This document shows, one piece after another, positions 43,267-52,306 of a stretch of 64,000 nt of DNA. Source of the stretch: an uncultured Bacteroidales bacterium (GTDB lineage: Bacteria > Bacteroidota > Bacteroidia > Bacteroidales > UBA932). The stretch lies in contig CALUPG010000002.1 in NCBI GenBank assembly GCA_944322565.1, forward strand, positions 124,001-188,000. Direction: 5' to 3'. A program made the position numbers and the translations under genes. The stretch's first letter is position 1. Each line of letters opens with the position of its first letter. The notes under the pieces are model-generated. The model worked only from the letters and a program-made list of their open reading frames with translations, was not told where the DNA came from and searched no databases.

Positions 43267-45435
43267 ATGAAAAAATTTCTTTGCGCCATTGCTGCGCTGG
43301 CGGTATTCTCGGCCGGCATGAGGGCAGATGAGGGAATGTGGATGCTCCCTCTGCTGAAGAAAATGAACATAGACACAATGGAGAAGATGGGATGCCGCCT
43401 GTCTGCGGAAGACATCTGGAACATAAACAATTCTTCTCTCAAAGACGCCATCGTGCAGTTCGGAGGAGGATGCACCGGAGAAATAATTTCCGACGAAGGA
43501 CTGCTGGTGACAAACCACCATTGCGGCTACTCAAGCATCCAAAAACTCAGTTCTGTCGAGCATGACTATCTGACCGACGGCTACTGGGCCATGAACCGCA
43601 GCGAGGAACTTCCCGCAGAAGGACTTACTGTCACTTTCCTCGAAAGCATGACTGACATCACCAATGCATTGGAAAAGGCAAGGAAGACCGCACTCAAAAA
43701 ATATTCAGGCTCCGACACTGCCATAAGGGACTCCATAGCAGAAGCTGCAGTAAATGAGGCAAAGAAAGAAATCATAGAAAAAGCAGAGAAAGCCAACCCA
43801 TACTGCGACATCCGGACCATGTCATTCTACAATGACAATGTACAATATCTTATAGTCTACAAAACATACAGGGACATCCGCTTTGTAGGGGCACCGCCTT
43901 CATCAATCGGAAAATTCGGGGCAGACACAGACAACTGGATGTGGCCGCGCCACACCGGAGATTTCTCCATGTTCCGCGTATATGCAGACAAGAACAACAA
44001 TCCGGCCTGCTACTCGGAAGAAAATGTTCCGTACAGACCGAAGAAACATCTGCAGATATCCCTCAAGGGCATCAATGAAGGGGACTTCACCATGATTATG
44101 GGCTATCCCGGCAGGACAAACAGGTTCTACACCTCGCCTGAGCTCGAGAACCTCCTTGAAATGCAGGACATTTCCATCGAAGCCCGCACAATCCGCCAGG
44201 ACATCATGATGGAAGACATGCTTGCCGACCCGAAGGTCAAGATCCAGTATGCCAGCAAATATGCCGGCTCATCCAACGGCTGGAAGAAATGGATCGGCAT
44301 GAAACAGGCTTTCGCCAAACTTGATGTCATAGGCAGGGCCCGGCAGGAAGAAGCCGAATTCACGGAATGGGTGAATGCTGACCCGAAGAGACAGAAAAAA
44401 TACGGAGAAGCACTCCGGATGATCAGGGAAAGCATCGATGCAGGCAGAGAAGCCAACCGGATTTTCAGGACACTTGCAGAGTCTGCAATGAAGATTGAGC
44501 TTACCCAGGCGGCCACAATTTTCAACAATGCGGCAAAGTCGGCACTGGAAGCCACAGGAACAGACACCCTCGCGGCCTTTGAATCCGCCCTTGCAGCCAT
44601 GGGGGATTTCTACAAGGATTACTCTGCCGGCACTGACATAAAAGAAGCCGAGGCCCTTCTTGAATATTACCGGACACATGTGGACAGCACATACTATATA
44701 AAGGGAATCGGTGCAGATTTCGCGACAATGGACATCCCGACATTCGTCAGCACCCTGTTTGCAGAAAGCATCTTCACCTCAGAAGAAAAGCTCTCCGAAG
44801 CCATCAAGTCAATGACTCCCTCGGAAATATTCGATGATCCCGCCATCAACCTCGCGAAAGCCGAAGCCTCGGTAATTGTTCCGGTCATCGGCAGGATTCA
44901 GGAAAGCGAAAGAATACTGGCTGATGCCAGAAAAGCATACACGGCCGGACTTCTGGAATGGAAGAAAGGCGAACCGTCATACCCGGACGCCAACTTCACC
45001 ATGCGCCTGACCTACGGTACAGTCAAAGGTTATTCCCCAAAAGATGCAGTAATCTATAAATACTGGACCACTCTGGACGGAGTAATGGAAAAAGAAGACC
45101 CGGAGAACTGGGAATTCGTCGTTCCGGCAAAGCTGAAAGAACTCTGGCAGAACAGGGATTTCGGAGACTACGCCATGGCTGACGGGAAGATGCCTGTGGC
45201 ATTCCTTTCAAACAACGACATCACGGGAGGAAACTCAGGAAGCCCGGTACTGAATGCCGACGGCCAGCTCATAGGCCTTGCCTTCGACGGGAACTGGGAA
45301 TCCATGAGCAGCGACATCATGTTCGAGCCGGACCTGCAGAGATGCATCAATGTGGACATCCGCTATGTCCTCTTCATCATGGACAAATTCGGCGGAGCGG
45401 GCTACCTTCTCAACGAGATGGACATCGTAAGATAA
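43267..45435 (+). CDS. S46 family dipeptidyl-peptidase (DPP7-like)
   Basis: A 722-residue exported serine peptidase with a signal peptide cleaved after MRA. The mature N-terminus DEGMW is characteristic of the family. Catalytic His85 lies in TNHHCGY and nucleophile Ser657 in GGNSGSPV. The residue 18 positions after the Ser is Gly675 (in FDGNWE); this position is Gly in DPP7 (prefers hydrophobic P1) and Arg in DPP11 (Asp/Glu-specific), so DPP7-like specificity is inferred. It releases dipeptides from peptides in the periplasm for nutrition. The start was chosen to place the signal peptide at the N-terminus. Confidence 0.93.
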   Translation: MKKFLCAIAALAVFSAGMRADEGMWMLPLLKKMNIDTMEKMGCRLSAEDIWNINNSSLKDAIVQFGGGCTGEIISDEGLLVTNHHCGYSSIQKLSSVEHDYLTDGYWAMNRSEELPAEGLTVTFLESMTDITNALEKARKTALKKYSGSDTAIRDSIAEAAVNEAKKEIIEKAEKANPYCDIRTMSFYNDNVQYLIVYKTYRDIRFVGAPPSSIGKFGADTDNWMWPRHTGDFSMFRVYADKNNNPACYSEENVPYRPKKHLQISLKGINEGDFTMIMGYPGRTNRFYTSPELENLLEMQDISIEARTIRQDIMMEDMLADPKVKIQYASKYAGSSNGWKKWIGMKQAFAKLDVIGRARQEEAEFTEWVNADPKRQKKYGEALRMIRESIDAGREANRIFRTLAESAMKIELTQAATIFNNAAKSALEATGTDTLAAFESALAAMGDFYKDYSAGTDIKEAEALLEYYRTHVDSTYYIKGIGADFATMDIPTFVSTLFAESIFTSEEKLSEAIKSMTPSEIFDDPAINLAKAEASVIVPVIGRIQESERILADARKAYTAGLLEWKKGEPSYPDANFTMRLTYGTVKGYSPKDAVIYKYWTTLDGVMEKEDPENWEFVVPAKLKELWQNRDFGDYAMADGKMPVAFLSNNDITGGNSGSPVLNADGQLIGLAFDGNWESMSSDIMFEPDLQRCINVDIRYVLFIMDKFGGAGYLLNEMDIVR

Positions 45436-45450
45436 TCCGGCATTACAACT

Positions 45451-45495
45451 CAAGACATTTCATCAAGTCATCAAGACATTTCAGATTCAATCTGA
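45451..45495. repeat. Direct repeats and a palindrome in front of the Mrp gene
   Basis: CAAGACATTTCA occurs at 45451-45462 and 45472-45483, 21 bases apart. TCAGATT-C-AATCTGA (45481-45495) is a perfect 7+7 palindrome ending four bases before the Mrp ATG, so an RNA hairpin could cover the ribosome landing site. Confidence 0.55.
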
Positions 45496-45499
45496 CGCA

Positions 45500-46567
45500 A
45501 TGAAACAGAACGAAATAATGAAAATGCTCTACGATGTGCAGCATCCCGCAAAGGGGGACAGGAACATCGTGGAGCTCGGAATGGTGGACAAAGTCGAGTG
45601 CGACGGCAACAAGGTGACCGTCACACTCGCTTTCCCGAAGCACCGCGACCCGCTTGCAGAATATCTCATCGGGAGCGCAAGGGCAGCAATCATCCGACAC
45701 GCCCCGGAAGCTGAAGTCGAGGTAAAGACCATAATAAGGGACGAAGCAAAGAAAAAGCCCGCAGGTCTGGACTTCGGCCTTGAGGAACTGGCCGGTGTAA
45801 AGCATATAATCGGCATAGCATCAGGCAAGGGAGGCGTAGGGAAATCCACCGTCGCCGTCAATCTTGCGGTAGCACTGGCACGGCTCGGATATAAGACAGG
45901 ACTTGCAGACGCCGATGTCTACGGCCCGTCGGTGCCGAAAATGACAGGCACCGAAGAGGAGCAGCCGCAGGCATTTCTTGAAGGAGAGAAACAGGTGATT
46001 CTCCCGCTTGAGAAATATGGAGTCAAATGGATGTCAATCGGCTATTTCGCCAGTGCGGAGCAGGCTCTCATCTGGAGGGGACCGATGGCCTGCAATGCAC
46101 TCAAGCAGATGATTCTGCAGGTGAGGTGGGGTGAACTTGACTTCCTTCTCATCGACATGCCTCCGGGAACAGGGGACATACACATCAGTCTCGTGCACGA
46201 CATACCTCTGACAGGAGCCGTGATAGTCACCACACCGCAGGCAGTGGCCCTTGCCGATGTGGAAAAAGGGGTGAACATGTTCCGCAACGAAAGCATCCGC
46301 AAGCCGATACTCGGCCTGATTGAGAACATGGCATGGTTTACCCCGGAAGAACTGCCGGACAACAGATATTACATTTTCGGAAAGAACGGCGGAGCCGCCA
46401 TGGCCGACAAATACGGAATTCCTCTCCTCGGGCAGATTCCTATCGTTCAGAGCATCAGGGAAAGCGGAGACGACGGAGAGCCTGCCGCGCTTTCCGACAG
46501 GCCGGACGGACTGGCTTTCGCTTCCCTTGCCGGGAAAGTGGCTCAGGCAGCCAAAGACCTCGGCTGA
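45500..46567 (+). CDS. Mrp/NBP35-family iron-sulfur cluster carrier ATPase
   Basis: A 355-residue protein. Residues 1-85 are a MIP18/DUF59 domain; then comes a P-loop ATPase with the deviant Walker A GKGGVGKST and downstream switch block DADVYGPS. Mrp proteins bind and transfer Fe-S clusters. The C-terminal CxxC found in many relatives is absent: the IENMAWF segment is followed by TPEELPDN instead. Bacteroidota Mrp proteins usually look this way, so cluster binding may differ. No promoter is obvious, so it may be read through from the peptidase gene 64 bases upstream. Confidence 0.92.
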   Translation: MKQNEIMKMLYDVQHPAKGDRNIVELGMVDKVECDGNKVTVTLAFPKHRDPLAEYLIGSARAAIIRHAPEAEVEVKTIIRDEAKKKPAGLDFGLEELAGVKHIIGIASGKGGVGKSTVAVNLAVALARLGYKTGLADADVYGPSVPKMTGTEEEQPQAFLEGEKQVILPLEKYGVKWMSIGYFASAEQALIWRGPMACNALKQMILQVRWGELDFLLIDMPPGTGDIHISLVHDIPLTGAVIVTTPQAVALADVEKGVNMFRNESIRKPILGLIENMAWFTPEELPDNRYYIFGKNGGAAMADKYGIPLLGQIPIVQSIRESGDDGEPAALSDRPDGLAFASLAGKVAQAAKDLG

Positions 46568-46592
46568 TTCCAGACATCAGAGACATCATCAG

Positions 46593-47558
46593 CTAACGCC
46601 TCAGCCTGACAAAGATGCTGAGAGGAAGTTTTTTCCCGAAGCGGTCATTCAGAACCAATTCTCCCGAATCAAGTCTGATGCCCTCTTCGGGATTGTCATT
46701 CCCACGCACAACTGCCTCCTCTCCGATTCCGAATGCCTGCCGCACCACAGTCTCCCCGAGCACAGCTGAAAAGCCGTTGGAATACAGGTTCAGAACCATG
46801 AAGCTGTCTTTCGGGGCAAGGATTGCGGAGATATTCTTCATCATCCCGTTGAGACATTCATCCAGTTTCCATTTCTCCCCGTCCGGTCCGTGCCCATATG
46901 CGGGAGGGTCAAGGATTATCCCCTGATAGACATTTCCACGCTTTGCCTCCCTGCCGGCAAATTTCATCGCATCTTCGACAATCCAGCGGATATTGTCCAT
47001 CCGGCTGAGCTCCATATTGTGGCGAGCCCACGTCACGACCTGTCGCACGGAATCAAGGTGCGTGACATCTGCTCCCGCAGCCTTTGCCGCAAGAGAAGCG
47101 GCTCCGGTATAAGCGAAGAGATTCAGCACCCGTGGCTTCGGGAGCCCGTCTTTTTCTGCCTTTTCAACGAGTTCTCTCGTATTCCTGTATATATACTCCC
47201 AGTTCGGGGCCTGCTCCGGGAACACTCCGACATGCTTGAATGCAGTCAGGCCGAGGCGCAGGGAAAAATCCGGTCCCCGGCCGCTTCCTCCGTATCTTAT
47301 GACCCACTGGTCATCGGCCTTCTTCAGCTTCTCCCATGTGCCGCTGTCCTCCTTCCCGGCCCTGGCAAATCCGGCCCCGGGCCTGAAGCGTATATGCGAC
47401 GTGCGCGACCATTCCGCATCAGACATGGACTTGTCCCAGAGAGCCTTTGGCTCAGGCCTGGACAGTATCTGCCTTCCGAATCTCTCAAGTTTCTCAAAAT
47501 TGCCTGAATCAATGAGTTCATAGTCTTTCCAGAACTCCCCGGGGGTCTCTATTGTCAT
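46593..47558 (-). CDS. Class I SAM-dependent rRNA methyltransferase (RlmI/RlmK-like)
   Basis: A 321-residue methyltransferase. A small N-terminal domain is followed by a Rossmann fold with motif I VLNLFAYTGAAS, an acidic turn HLDS, and catalytic LDPPAYG; the GVFPEQAPNW segment is typical of the RlmI/YccW-like group that methylates cytosines in 23S rRNA. The usual N-terminal PUA domain of RlmI is not evident. The start at 47558 fits the minus-strand promoter TATTTTTG at 47585-47578. The stop is 25 bases from the convergent mrp stop. Confidence 0.87.
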   Translation of the reverse strand: MTIETPGEFWKDYELIDSGNFEKLERFGRQILSRPEPKALWDKSMSDAEWSRTSHIRFRPGAGFARAGKEDSGTWEKLKKADDQWVIRYGGSGRGPDFSLRLGLTAFKHVGVFPEQAPNWEYIYRNTRELVEKAEKDGLPKPRVLNLFAYTGAASLAAKAAGADVTHLDSVRQVVTWARHNMELSRMDNIRWIVEDAMKFAGREAKRGNVYQGIILDPPAYGHGPDGEKWKLDECLNGMMKNISAILAPKDSFMVLNLYSNGFSAVLGETVVRQAFGIGEEAVVRGNDNPEEGIRLDSGELVLNDRFGKKLPLSIFVRLRR

Positions 47559-47577
47559 GACTGTATCATATTTTCGG

Positions 47578-47623
47578 CAAAAATACACATCTTTGACGAA
47601 TTCATAATCTTTTTTTATCTTTG
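47578..47623. promoter_or_regulatory. Divergent promoters of the rRNA methyltransferase gene and pgk
   Basis: Minus: exact TATTTTTG (47585-47578). Plus: TTTG (47592-47595), 20-base spacer, TATCTTTG (47616-47623), a full consensus -33/-7 pair as expected for a strongly expressed glycolytic gene. Predicted pgk start is near 47630. Confidence 0.75.
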
Positions 47624-47663
47624 CAGATTGACATAACGAAACAACTTTTAACTAAATAACATT

Positions 47664-48917
47664 ATGCAACAGAGTATTGACACTTATGATTTCTCCGGCA
47701 AGAAAGCTCTTGTCAGAGTGGATTTCAATGTTCCTCTCAATGAGAAGTTCGAGATTACAGACGACACCCGCATCAGGGCTGCCGTGCCTACTCTCAAGAA
47801 AATCCTTGAAAAAGGCGGTTCAGTAATCATCATGTCGCATCTCGGACGCCCGAAGGGAGTGACAGAGAAATTTTCTCTCAAGCATATCCTCGGCCGTGTG
47901 GAGGAACTCCTCGGAGTACCTGTGAAATTCGCAGAGGACTGCATGTCAGCTGACGAGCAGGTTGCCGCCCTCAAGTCCGGCGAAGTTCTCGTACTTGAGA
48001 ACCTCCGCTTCTACGCCGAAGAGGAAGGCAAGCCGAGAGGCCTCGCAGAAGATGTTACCGACGAGGAGAAGAAGGCTGCAAAGGCTGCCGTCAAGGAGAG
48101 TCAGAAGAAATTCGTCGCCAAGCTTGCCTCCTACGGAGACTGCTATGTCAACGATGCATTCGGGACAGCCCACAGGGCACACGCCTCAACAGCTCTCATA
48201 GCCAAGTATTTCCCGAACGACAAGATGTTCGGCTACCTCATGGAAGGTGAAATCAAGGCCCTTGAGAGAGTCGTCAACAATCCTGAGCGCCCTGTTACCG
48301 CCATCATAGGAGGAGCCAAGGTTTCTTCAAAGATAGGCATCATCGAGCACCTCTTTGATGTAGTGGACAACATGATCATCGGCGGCGGAATGGTCTACAC
48401 ATTCGTCAAGGCTCAGGGCGGAAAAATCGGCAACTCCCTCTGCGAGGATGACCAGCTCCAGCTCGCCCTCGACACTCTGAAGAAAGCAGAAGAAAAAGGC
48501 GTCAAGCTCTACCTGTCAAAGGAAGTGGTGATTGCCGATGCATTTGCCGAAGGTGCCAACACCAAGATCTGTCATAATACGGAAATTCCTGACGGCTGGG
48601 AGGGTGTTGACGCAGCACCGAGCACGCTCGCAGAGTGGGAGGATGTCCTCATGAAGTCAAAGACCATCCTCTGGAACGGCCCTGTCGGCGTATTTGAGAT
48701 TCCTTCATTCGCCAAAGGAACCAACCGTGTAGCCGAAATTCTCGCCAAGGCCACCGAAAACGGAGCCTTCACCCTCGTAGGCGGAGGAGATTCAGTGGCA
48801 GCAGTAACACAGATGGGCTACGCCAAGAAAGTAAGCTATGTGTCAACCGGCGGCGGCGCCATGCTCGAATACCTCGAAGGCAAGGAGCTTCCGGGCATCG
48901 CAGCCATCCGCGAGTAA
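47664..48917 (+). CDS. pgk: Phosphoglycerate kinase
   Basis: A 417-residue glycolytic enzyme that transfers the phosphate of 1,3-bisphosphoglycerate to ADP. Signatures include [13 protein letters not shown] at the N-terminus, SHLGRPKG, the hinge/substrate block [13 protein letters not shown] and the C-terminal nucleotide loop GGGDSVAAV. Length is normal. It is monocistronic between a consensus promoter and a strong terminator, and its codon use looks highly regular. Confidence 0.97.
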   Translation: MQQSIDTYDFSGKKALVRVDFNVPLNEKFEITDDTRIRAAVPTLKKILEKGGSVIIMSHLGRPKGVTEKFSLKHILGRVEELLGVPVKFAEDCMSADEQVAALKSGEVLVLENLRFYAEEEGKPRGLAEDVTDEEKKAAKAAVKESQKKFVAKLASYGDCYVNDAFGTAHRAHASTALIAKYFPNDKMFGYLMEGEIKALERVVNNPERPVTAIIGGAKVSSKIGIIEHLFDVVDNMIIGGGMVYTFVKAQGGKIGNSLCEDDQLQLALDTLKKAEEKGVKLYLSKEVVIADAFAEGANTKICHNTEIPDGWEGVDAAPSTLAEWEDVLMKSKTILWNGPVGVFEIPSFAKGTNRVAEILAKATENGAFTLVGGGDSVAAVTQMGYAKKVSYVSTGGGAMLEYLEGKELPGIAAIRE

Positions 48918-48971
48918 TCCCGCCAGGCGTCAACTGACACTGCGACATATTTTCCCCACAGGGAAATCATC

Positions 48972-49005
48972 AACGGCTTCGGAACCTCTCCGGAGCCGTT
49001 TTTTT
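48972..49005 (+). terminator. Terminator of pgk
   Basis: An 11-bp stem (48972-48982 with 48990-49000, one G-U pair), 7-base loop, then a T-run. Confidence 0.9.
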
Positions 49006-49080
49006 CGACAAAAAAGCACAATATGATATGTTATTTATATCCCGTGACGAATAATCCAGGCATATCCGGAAAATCTCGCT

Positions 49081-49124
49081 TATCTCGCCAAAACTTGTCT
49101 TTTTGCCCAAGTTTTGGCGAGATA
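49081..49124. repeat. 17-bp perfect inverted repeat upstream of the DUF234 ATPase
   Basis: TATCTCGCCAAAACTTG (49081-49097) is exactly inverted at 49108-49124 around a 10-base loop. Two related half-sites follow: TATTTCGCCAAGACT (49134-49148) and an inverted GGCGAGATATA (49169-49179), which can pair with each other and bracket the promoter. Confidence 0.85.
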
Positions 49125-49159
49125 GTGATATGCTATTTCGCCAAGACTAAAGATTTTTG

Positions 49160-49167
49160 TATATTTG
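49160..49167 (+). promoter_or_regulatory. -7 element of the DUF234 ATPase gene
   Basis: Exact TATATTTG lying inside the second inverted-repeat pair. Predicted start is near 49174, within the last GGCGAGATATA half-site and about 18 bases before the ATG. Confidence 0.55.
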
Positions 49168-49191
49168 TGGCGAGATATAAACAAAAACATC

Positions 49192-50631
49192 ATGGGAAAA
49201 ATCATAGGCAGGGAGAACGAACGGTGCATTTTGGAGGAACTTTACAAAAGCGGACAGGCAGAATTCGCAGCGGTCTACGGACGGAGGAGAGTCGGCAAAA
49301 CCTTCCTGATAAGGGAACATTTCAAGGACAGATTCGCCTTCTGCCATACCGGACTGTCGCCTTTTGAATTGAAAGGCAGCCAAATGATGCGCAGCCAGCT
49401 GCAGAATTTCAGTTATTCTCTCGCAAGATTCGGCGCAGAAATCGACAATGTGCCCAAAGACTGGATGGAAGCTTTCAATATCCTCATACGGCTGCTTGAA
49501 AGCAAGGGGAAAGACCGTCGTCTTGTCGTCTTCATAGATGAAATCCCGTGGATAGCAACACCTCGTTCCGGATTCATAACTGCTCTGGAACATTTCTGGA
49601 ACGGGTGGGGAGCAGGGCAGAACAATCTGCTTCTGATTGTGTGCGGTTCCGCCACATCATGGATAAACGACAATCTTATCAATAATACAGGAGGCCTCTA
49701 CGGAAGGCTGACCAGGCAGATGCATCTTTCACCGATGACATTGTACGAAACGGAGCAGCTTTTTGGCTCCAACGGCATAGTGATGGACAGGTATGACATT
49801 GTCCAAAGCTATATGGTTTTCGGGGGCATTCCTTATTATCTGAATGCTTTTACAAAAGGGAAAAGCCTGTCATGGAACATAGACAGGCTGATGTTCGGAA
49901 AAGACGCCGGTTTCACAGATGAATTTGACAGGATGTTCCGGTCTCTGTTTGTCAATGCAGATGAATATCAGAAAATTGTCAGATTCCTTGCCAAATCGAG
50001 GAACGGGTACACCAGGGAGGAAATAGCATCCTCCACCACATCGTCCGGCGGAGGACTTACAAAAATACTCAAAGGTCTGCAGGAAAGCGGATTCATATCC
50101 GTATGCAAAGACACAGGAGGCAAGGCCAAAAACTCCAGATACAGACTTTCAGACCCGTTCTGTCTGTTCTGGCTGCAGTTCAAAGACAATATCAGGACCA
50201 CGGACGAGTCGTTTTGGGAAAACAGCCAGTTCCTGCCTGGGATCAATTCATGGAGAGGATTTGCTTTTGAGAATGTATGCTTCATGCACATTCCGCAGAT
50301 CAAGGCCGCACTCGGGATATCCGGAGTCCATACTGAAGTTTCGTCATGGACATACAAAGGAGACAGCATCCACGACGGGGCACAGATAGACATGCTCATA
50401 GAACGGGCTGACAGAATCATCAATCTTTGTGAAATCAAATTCAGCATATCCGAATATGCGATCACAAAAGATTATGACCGTCGCCTGAGGACACGGCTAC
50501 AGACATTCTTGGATGTCATGCGTCCGAAATCATCGATACACCACACACTTGTCACCACATACGGTTTGAAGGAAAATGAATATTCCGGACGGTTTCAGAA
50601 TGTGATTACATTGGACGGCCTGTTCAGATAA
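49192..50631 (+). CDS. AAA-family ATPase with DUF234 (archaeal-type ATPase/nuclease-like fold)
   Basis: A 479-residue protein. The N-terminal ATPase has Walker A YGRRRVGKT and Walker B VVFIDEIPW; the middle has a winged-helix region (SGGGLTKILKGLQESGFI), and the C-terminal part is DUF234 with IDMLIERADRIINLCEIKF, which resembles a PD-(D/E)XK nuclease core (D...E-x-K). Such proteins are abundant and often multicopy in Bacteroidota and archaea; their role is unknown, with mobile-element or defence links suspected. The gene is solitary. The surrounding non-coding sequence is AT-rich and full of inverted repeats, consistent with transfer. Confidence 0.87.
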   Translation: MGKIIGRENERCILEELYKSGQAEFAAVYGRRRVGKTFLIREHFKDRFAFCHTGLSPFELKGSQMMRSQLQNFSYSLARFGAEIDNVPKDWMEAFNILIRLLESKGKDRRLVVFIDEIPWIATPRSGFITALEHFWNGWGAGQNNLLLIVCGSATSWINDNLINNTGGLYGRLTRQMHLSPMTLYETEQLFGSNGIVMDRYDIVQSYMVFGGIPYYLNAFTKGKSLSWNIDRLMFGKDAGFTDEFDRMFRSLFVNADEYQKIVRFLAKSRNGYTREEIASSTTSSGGGLTKILKGLQESGFISVCKDTGGKAKNSRYRLSDPFCLFWLQFKDNIRTTDESFWENSQFLPGINSWRGFAFENVCFMHIPQIKAALGISGVHTEVSSWTYKGDSIHDGAQIDMLIERADRIINLCEIKFSISEYAITKDYDRRLRTRLQTFLDVMRPKSSIHHTLVTTYGLKENEYSGRFQNVITLDGLFR

Positions 50632-50646
50632 TTGCGGGAAAATGTA

Positions 50647-50654
50647 TATCTTTG
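50647..50654 (+). promoter_or_regulatory. -7 element of lgt
   Basis: Exact TATCTTTG with no good -33 at the usual distance; predicted start near 50661 gives a leader of about 112 bases. Confidence 0.45.
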
Positions 50655-50772
50655 CATGATTGGTAAGGAAAGGGCATATTTGCCGGAGGGGGGGCGGGAA
50701 AACAGGTAAAAGACAAATAAACCGGGAGCTGGCCTGAAATTTTCAGAACTGCTTCTGAAACAATAGAATACA

Positions 50773-51660
50773 ATGTTTGAACTTCTGTTTGTAAACTGGC
50801 ATGTAAATCCGGAAATCTTCCATATCGGTCCGTTTGCCGTCAGGTGGTACAGCCTGCTGTTCATATCCGGATTTTTCATAGGGTGGTACATCTTCAAATG
50901 GTTCTTCAAGAGGGAAGGCGTACCCGTGACATTGCTTGAACCTCTGCTTTACACCCTTCTGATAGGAACTATAGTAGGGGCAAGGCTGGGTCACTGCCTG
51001 TTCTACCAGCCTGACTATTATTTCGGCAGCTGGAAAGGATTCTGGGAGATATTCATGGTCTGGAAAGGCGGCCTGGCCAGCCACGGGGGAACAATCGCCC
51101 TCATACTTGCAATGTGGTGGTTCTCACATCACTACGGCAGGAAATACGACTTCGACCTGCTGTGGATTCTGGACAGGCTCTGCATTGCCGTCTGCTTTGC
51201 GGGAGCCCTGATACGAATCGGAAACCTCTTCAACTCGGAAATCTACGGGGATGTCACTTCCCTGCCGTGGGGCTTCATCTTCGAACTGCGCGGGGAAACG
51301 GAACCGAAGCACCCGACCCAGATTTATGAGGCCCTGAGCTATACAATTCTCGGATTAGTGCTGTTAGCGATGTACAGATACCGGCTTGAAAAACTCAACA
51401 GAGGCACTCTGCTCGGCATCTTCTTCATTGTGCTTTTCGGCATGAGATTCCTGATTGAATTCATCAAGGAGCCGCAGGTAGGATTTGAAGAGGGTATGAT
51501 CCTGAACATGGGCCAGATTCTGAGCATTCCGTTCATTCTCATAGGCATCGGACTCATCATCTACAGTCTCGGATGGGGAAAGCCGGCCATGATACAGCAT
51601 CCGCAGAAACAAAAGGCAGAGCCGACCCACCACGCCAAAAGCCTCGCAGATGGAAAATAA
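50773..51660 (+). CDS. lgt: Prolipoprotein diacylglyceryl transferase
   Basis: A 295-residue inner-membrane enzyme with seven helices that attaches diacylglycerol to the lipobox cysteine of prolipoproteins, the first step of lipoprotein maturation. Signatures are the HGG block in ASHGGTIALILA and the Lgt motif RIGNLFNSEIYG. It serves the many lipoproteins encoded in this window. The next gene starts 11 bases before its stop, so the two are coupled. Confidence 0.95.
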   Translation: MFELLFVNWHVNPEIFHIGPFAVRWYSLLFISGFFIGWYIFKWFFKREGVPVTLLEPLLYTLLIGTIVGARLGHCLFYQPDYYFGSWKGFWEIFMVWKGGLASHGGTIALILAMWWFSHHYGRKYDFDLLWILDRLCIAVCFAGALIRIGNLFNSEIYGDVTSLPWGFIFELRGETEPKHPTQIYEALSYTILGLVLLAMYRYRLEKLNRGTLLGIFFIVLFGMRFLIEFIKEPQVGFEEGMILNMGQILSIPFILIGIGLIIYSLGWGKPAMIQHPQKQKAEPTHHAKSLADGK

Positions 51661-52246
51661 GGCAAAACCTGACGGGACTTACACGGCAGCGCCGGCCGAC
51701 GAAACGGAGGACAGGCTTGCCAGAAGGCAGAAGACGCTGGACTTTCTGACAGAGCACGGCATCGGTTATGAACTCTATACCCATCCCCCGCTCCCGACTG
51801 TAAAGGACGCACTTGAGTATTGGAAAAATGTCGAGGCGACACACTGCAAAAACCTGTTTTTCCGTAACCACAAAGGAAACAGGCATTATCTGGTAGTGCT
51901 GGAGTGCCACAAAGACCTTGATATCCACGGACTGGAGCATCTCCTGCATCAGGGAAAGCTGTCATTTGCCTCCCCGGAAAGGATGGAGAGATGCCTCGGA
52001 CTGAAGCCGGGCTCCGTCTCCCCACTCGGCCTCATAAACGACATCGGCATACGGGAGACCGCCGACCCGAAGGAACTGTTCGAGAACGGGCACAGAGTAA
52101 AGCTTTTTCTTGACAGCGACCTGAGAAAAGCCGTGAAGCTCAGTTTCCATCCCTGCGAGAACACTTCCGGAGCAGTGCTCGCATATTCTGATTTCCTGAA
52201 ATTCCTCTCAATCTGGGGAGGAGAATATGAATGGCTGGAAATCTGA
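51650..52246 (+). CDS. Prolyl-tRNA editing domain protein (ProX/YbaK family)
   Basis: A 198-residue protein, mostly a single YbaK/ProX aminoacyl-tRNA deacylase domain (NLFFRNHKGNRHYLVVL, with the conserved lysine and GxxSPLGLIND segment). Free-standing ProX proteins hydrolyse Ala-tRNA-Pro made in error by prolyl-tRNA synthetase. It overlaps lgt by 11 bases in another frame. The exact mischarged tRNA is inferred from family only. Confidence 0.88.
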   Translation: MENKAKPDGTYTAAPADETEDRLARRQKTLDFLTEHGIGYELYTHPPLPTVKDALEYWKNVEATHCKNLFFRNHKGNRHYLVVLECHKDLDIHGLEHLLHQGKLSFASPERMERCLGLKPGSVSPLGLINDIGIRETADPKELFENGHRVKLFLDSDLRKAVKLSFHPCENTSGAVLAYSDFLKFLSIWGGEYEWLEI

Positions 52247-52284
52247 AAAAACCTTTGCCCAATCATCTTTTGCCGGAAAATTAT

Positions 52285-52292
52285 TACTTTTG
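52285..52292 (+). promoter_or_regulatory. -7 element of the first PorT-like gene
   Basis: Exact TACTTTTG; predicted start near 52299, a very short leader (about 8 bases) before the ATG at 52307. Confidence 0.45.
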
Positions 52293-52306
52293 TAAAAAGT
52301 ACTGCC

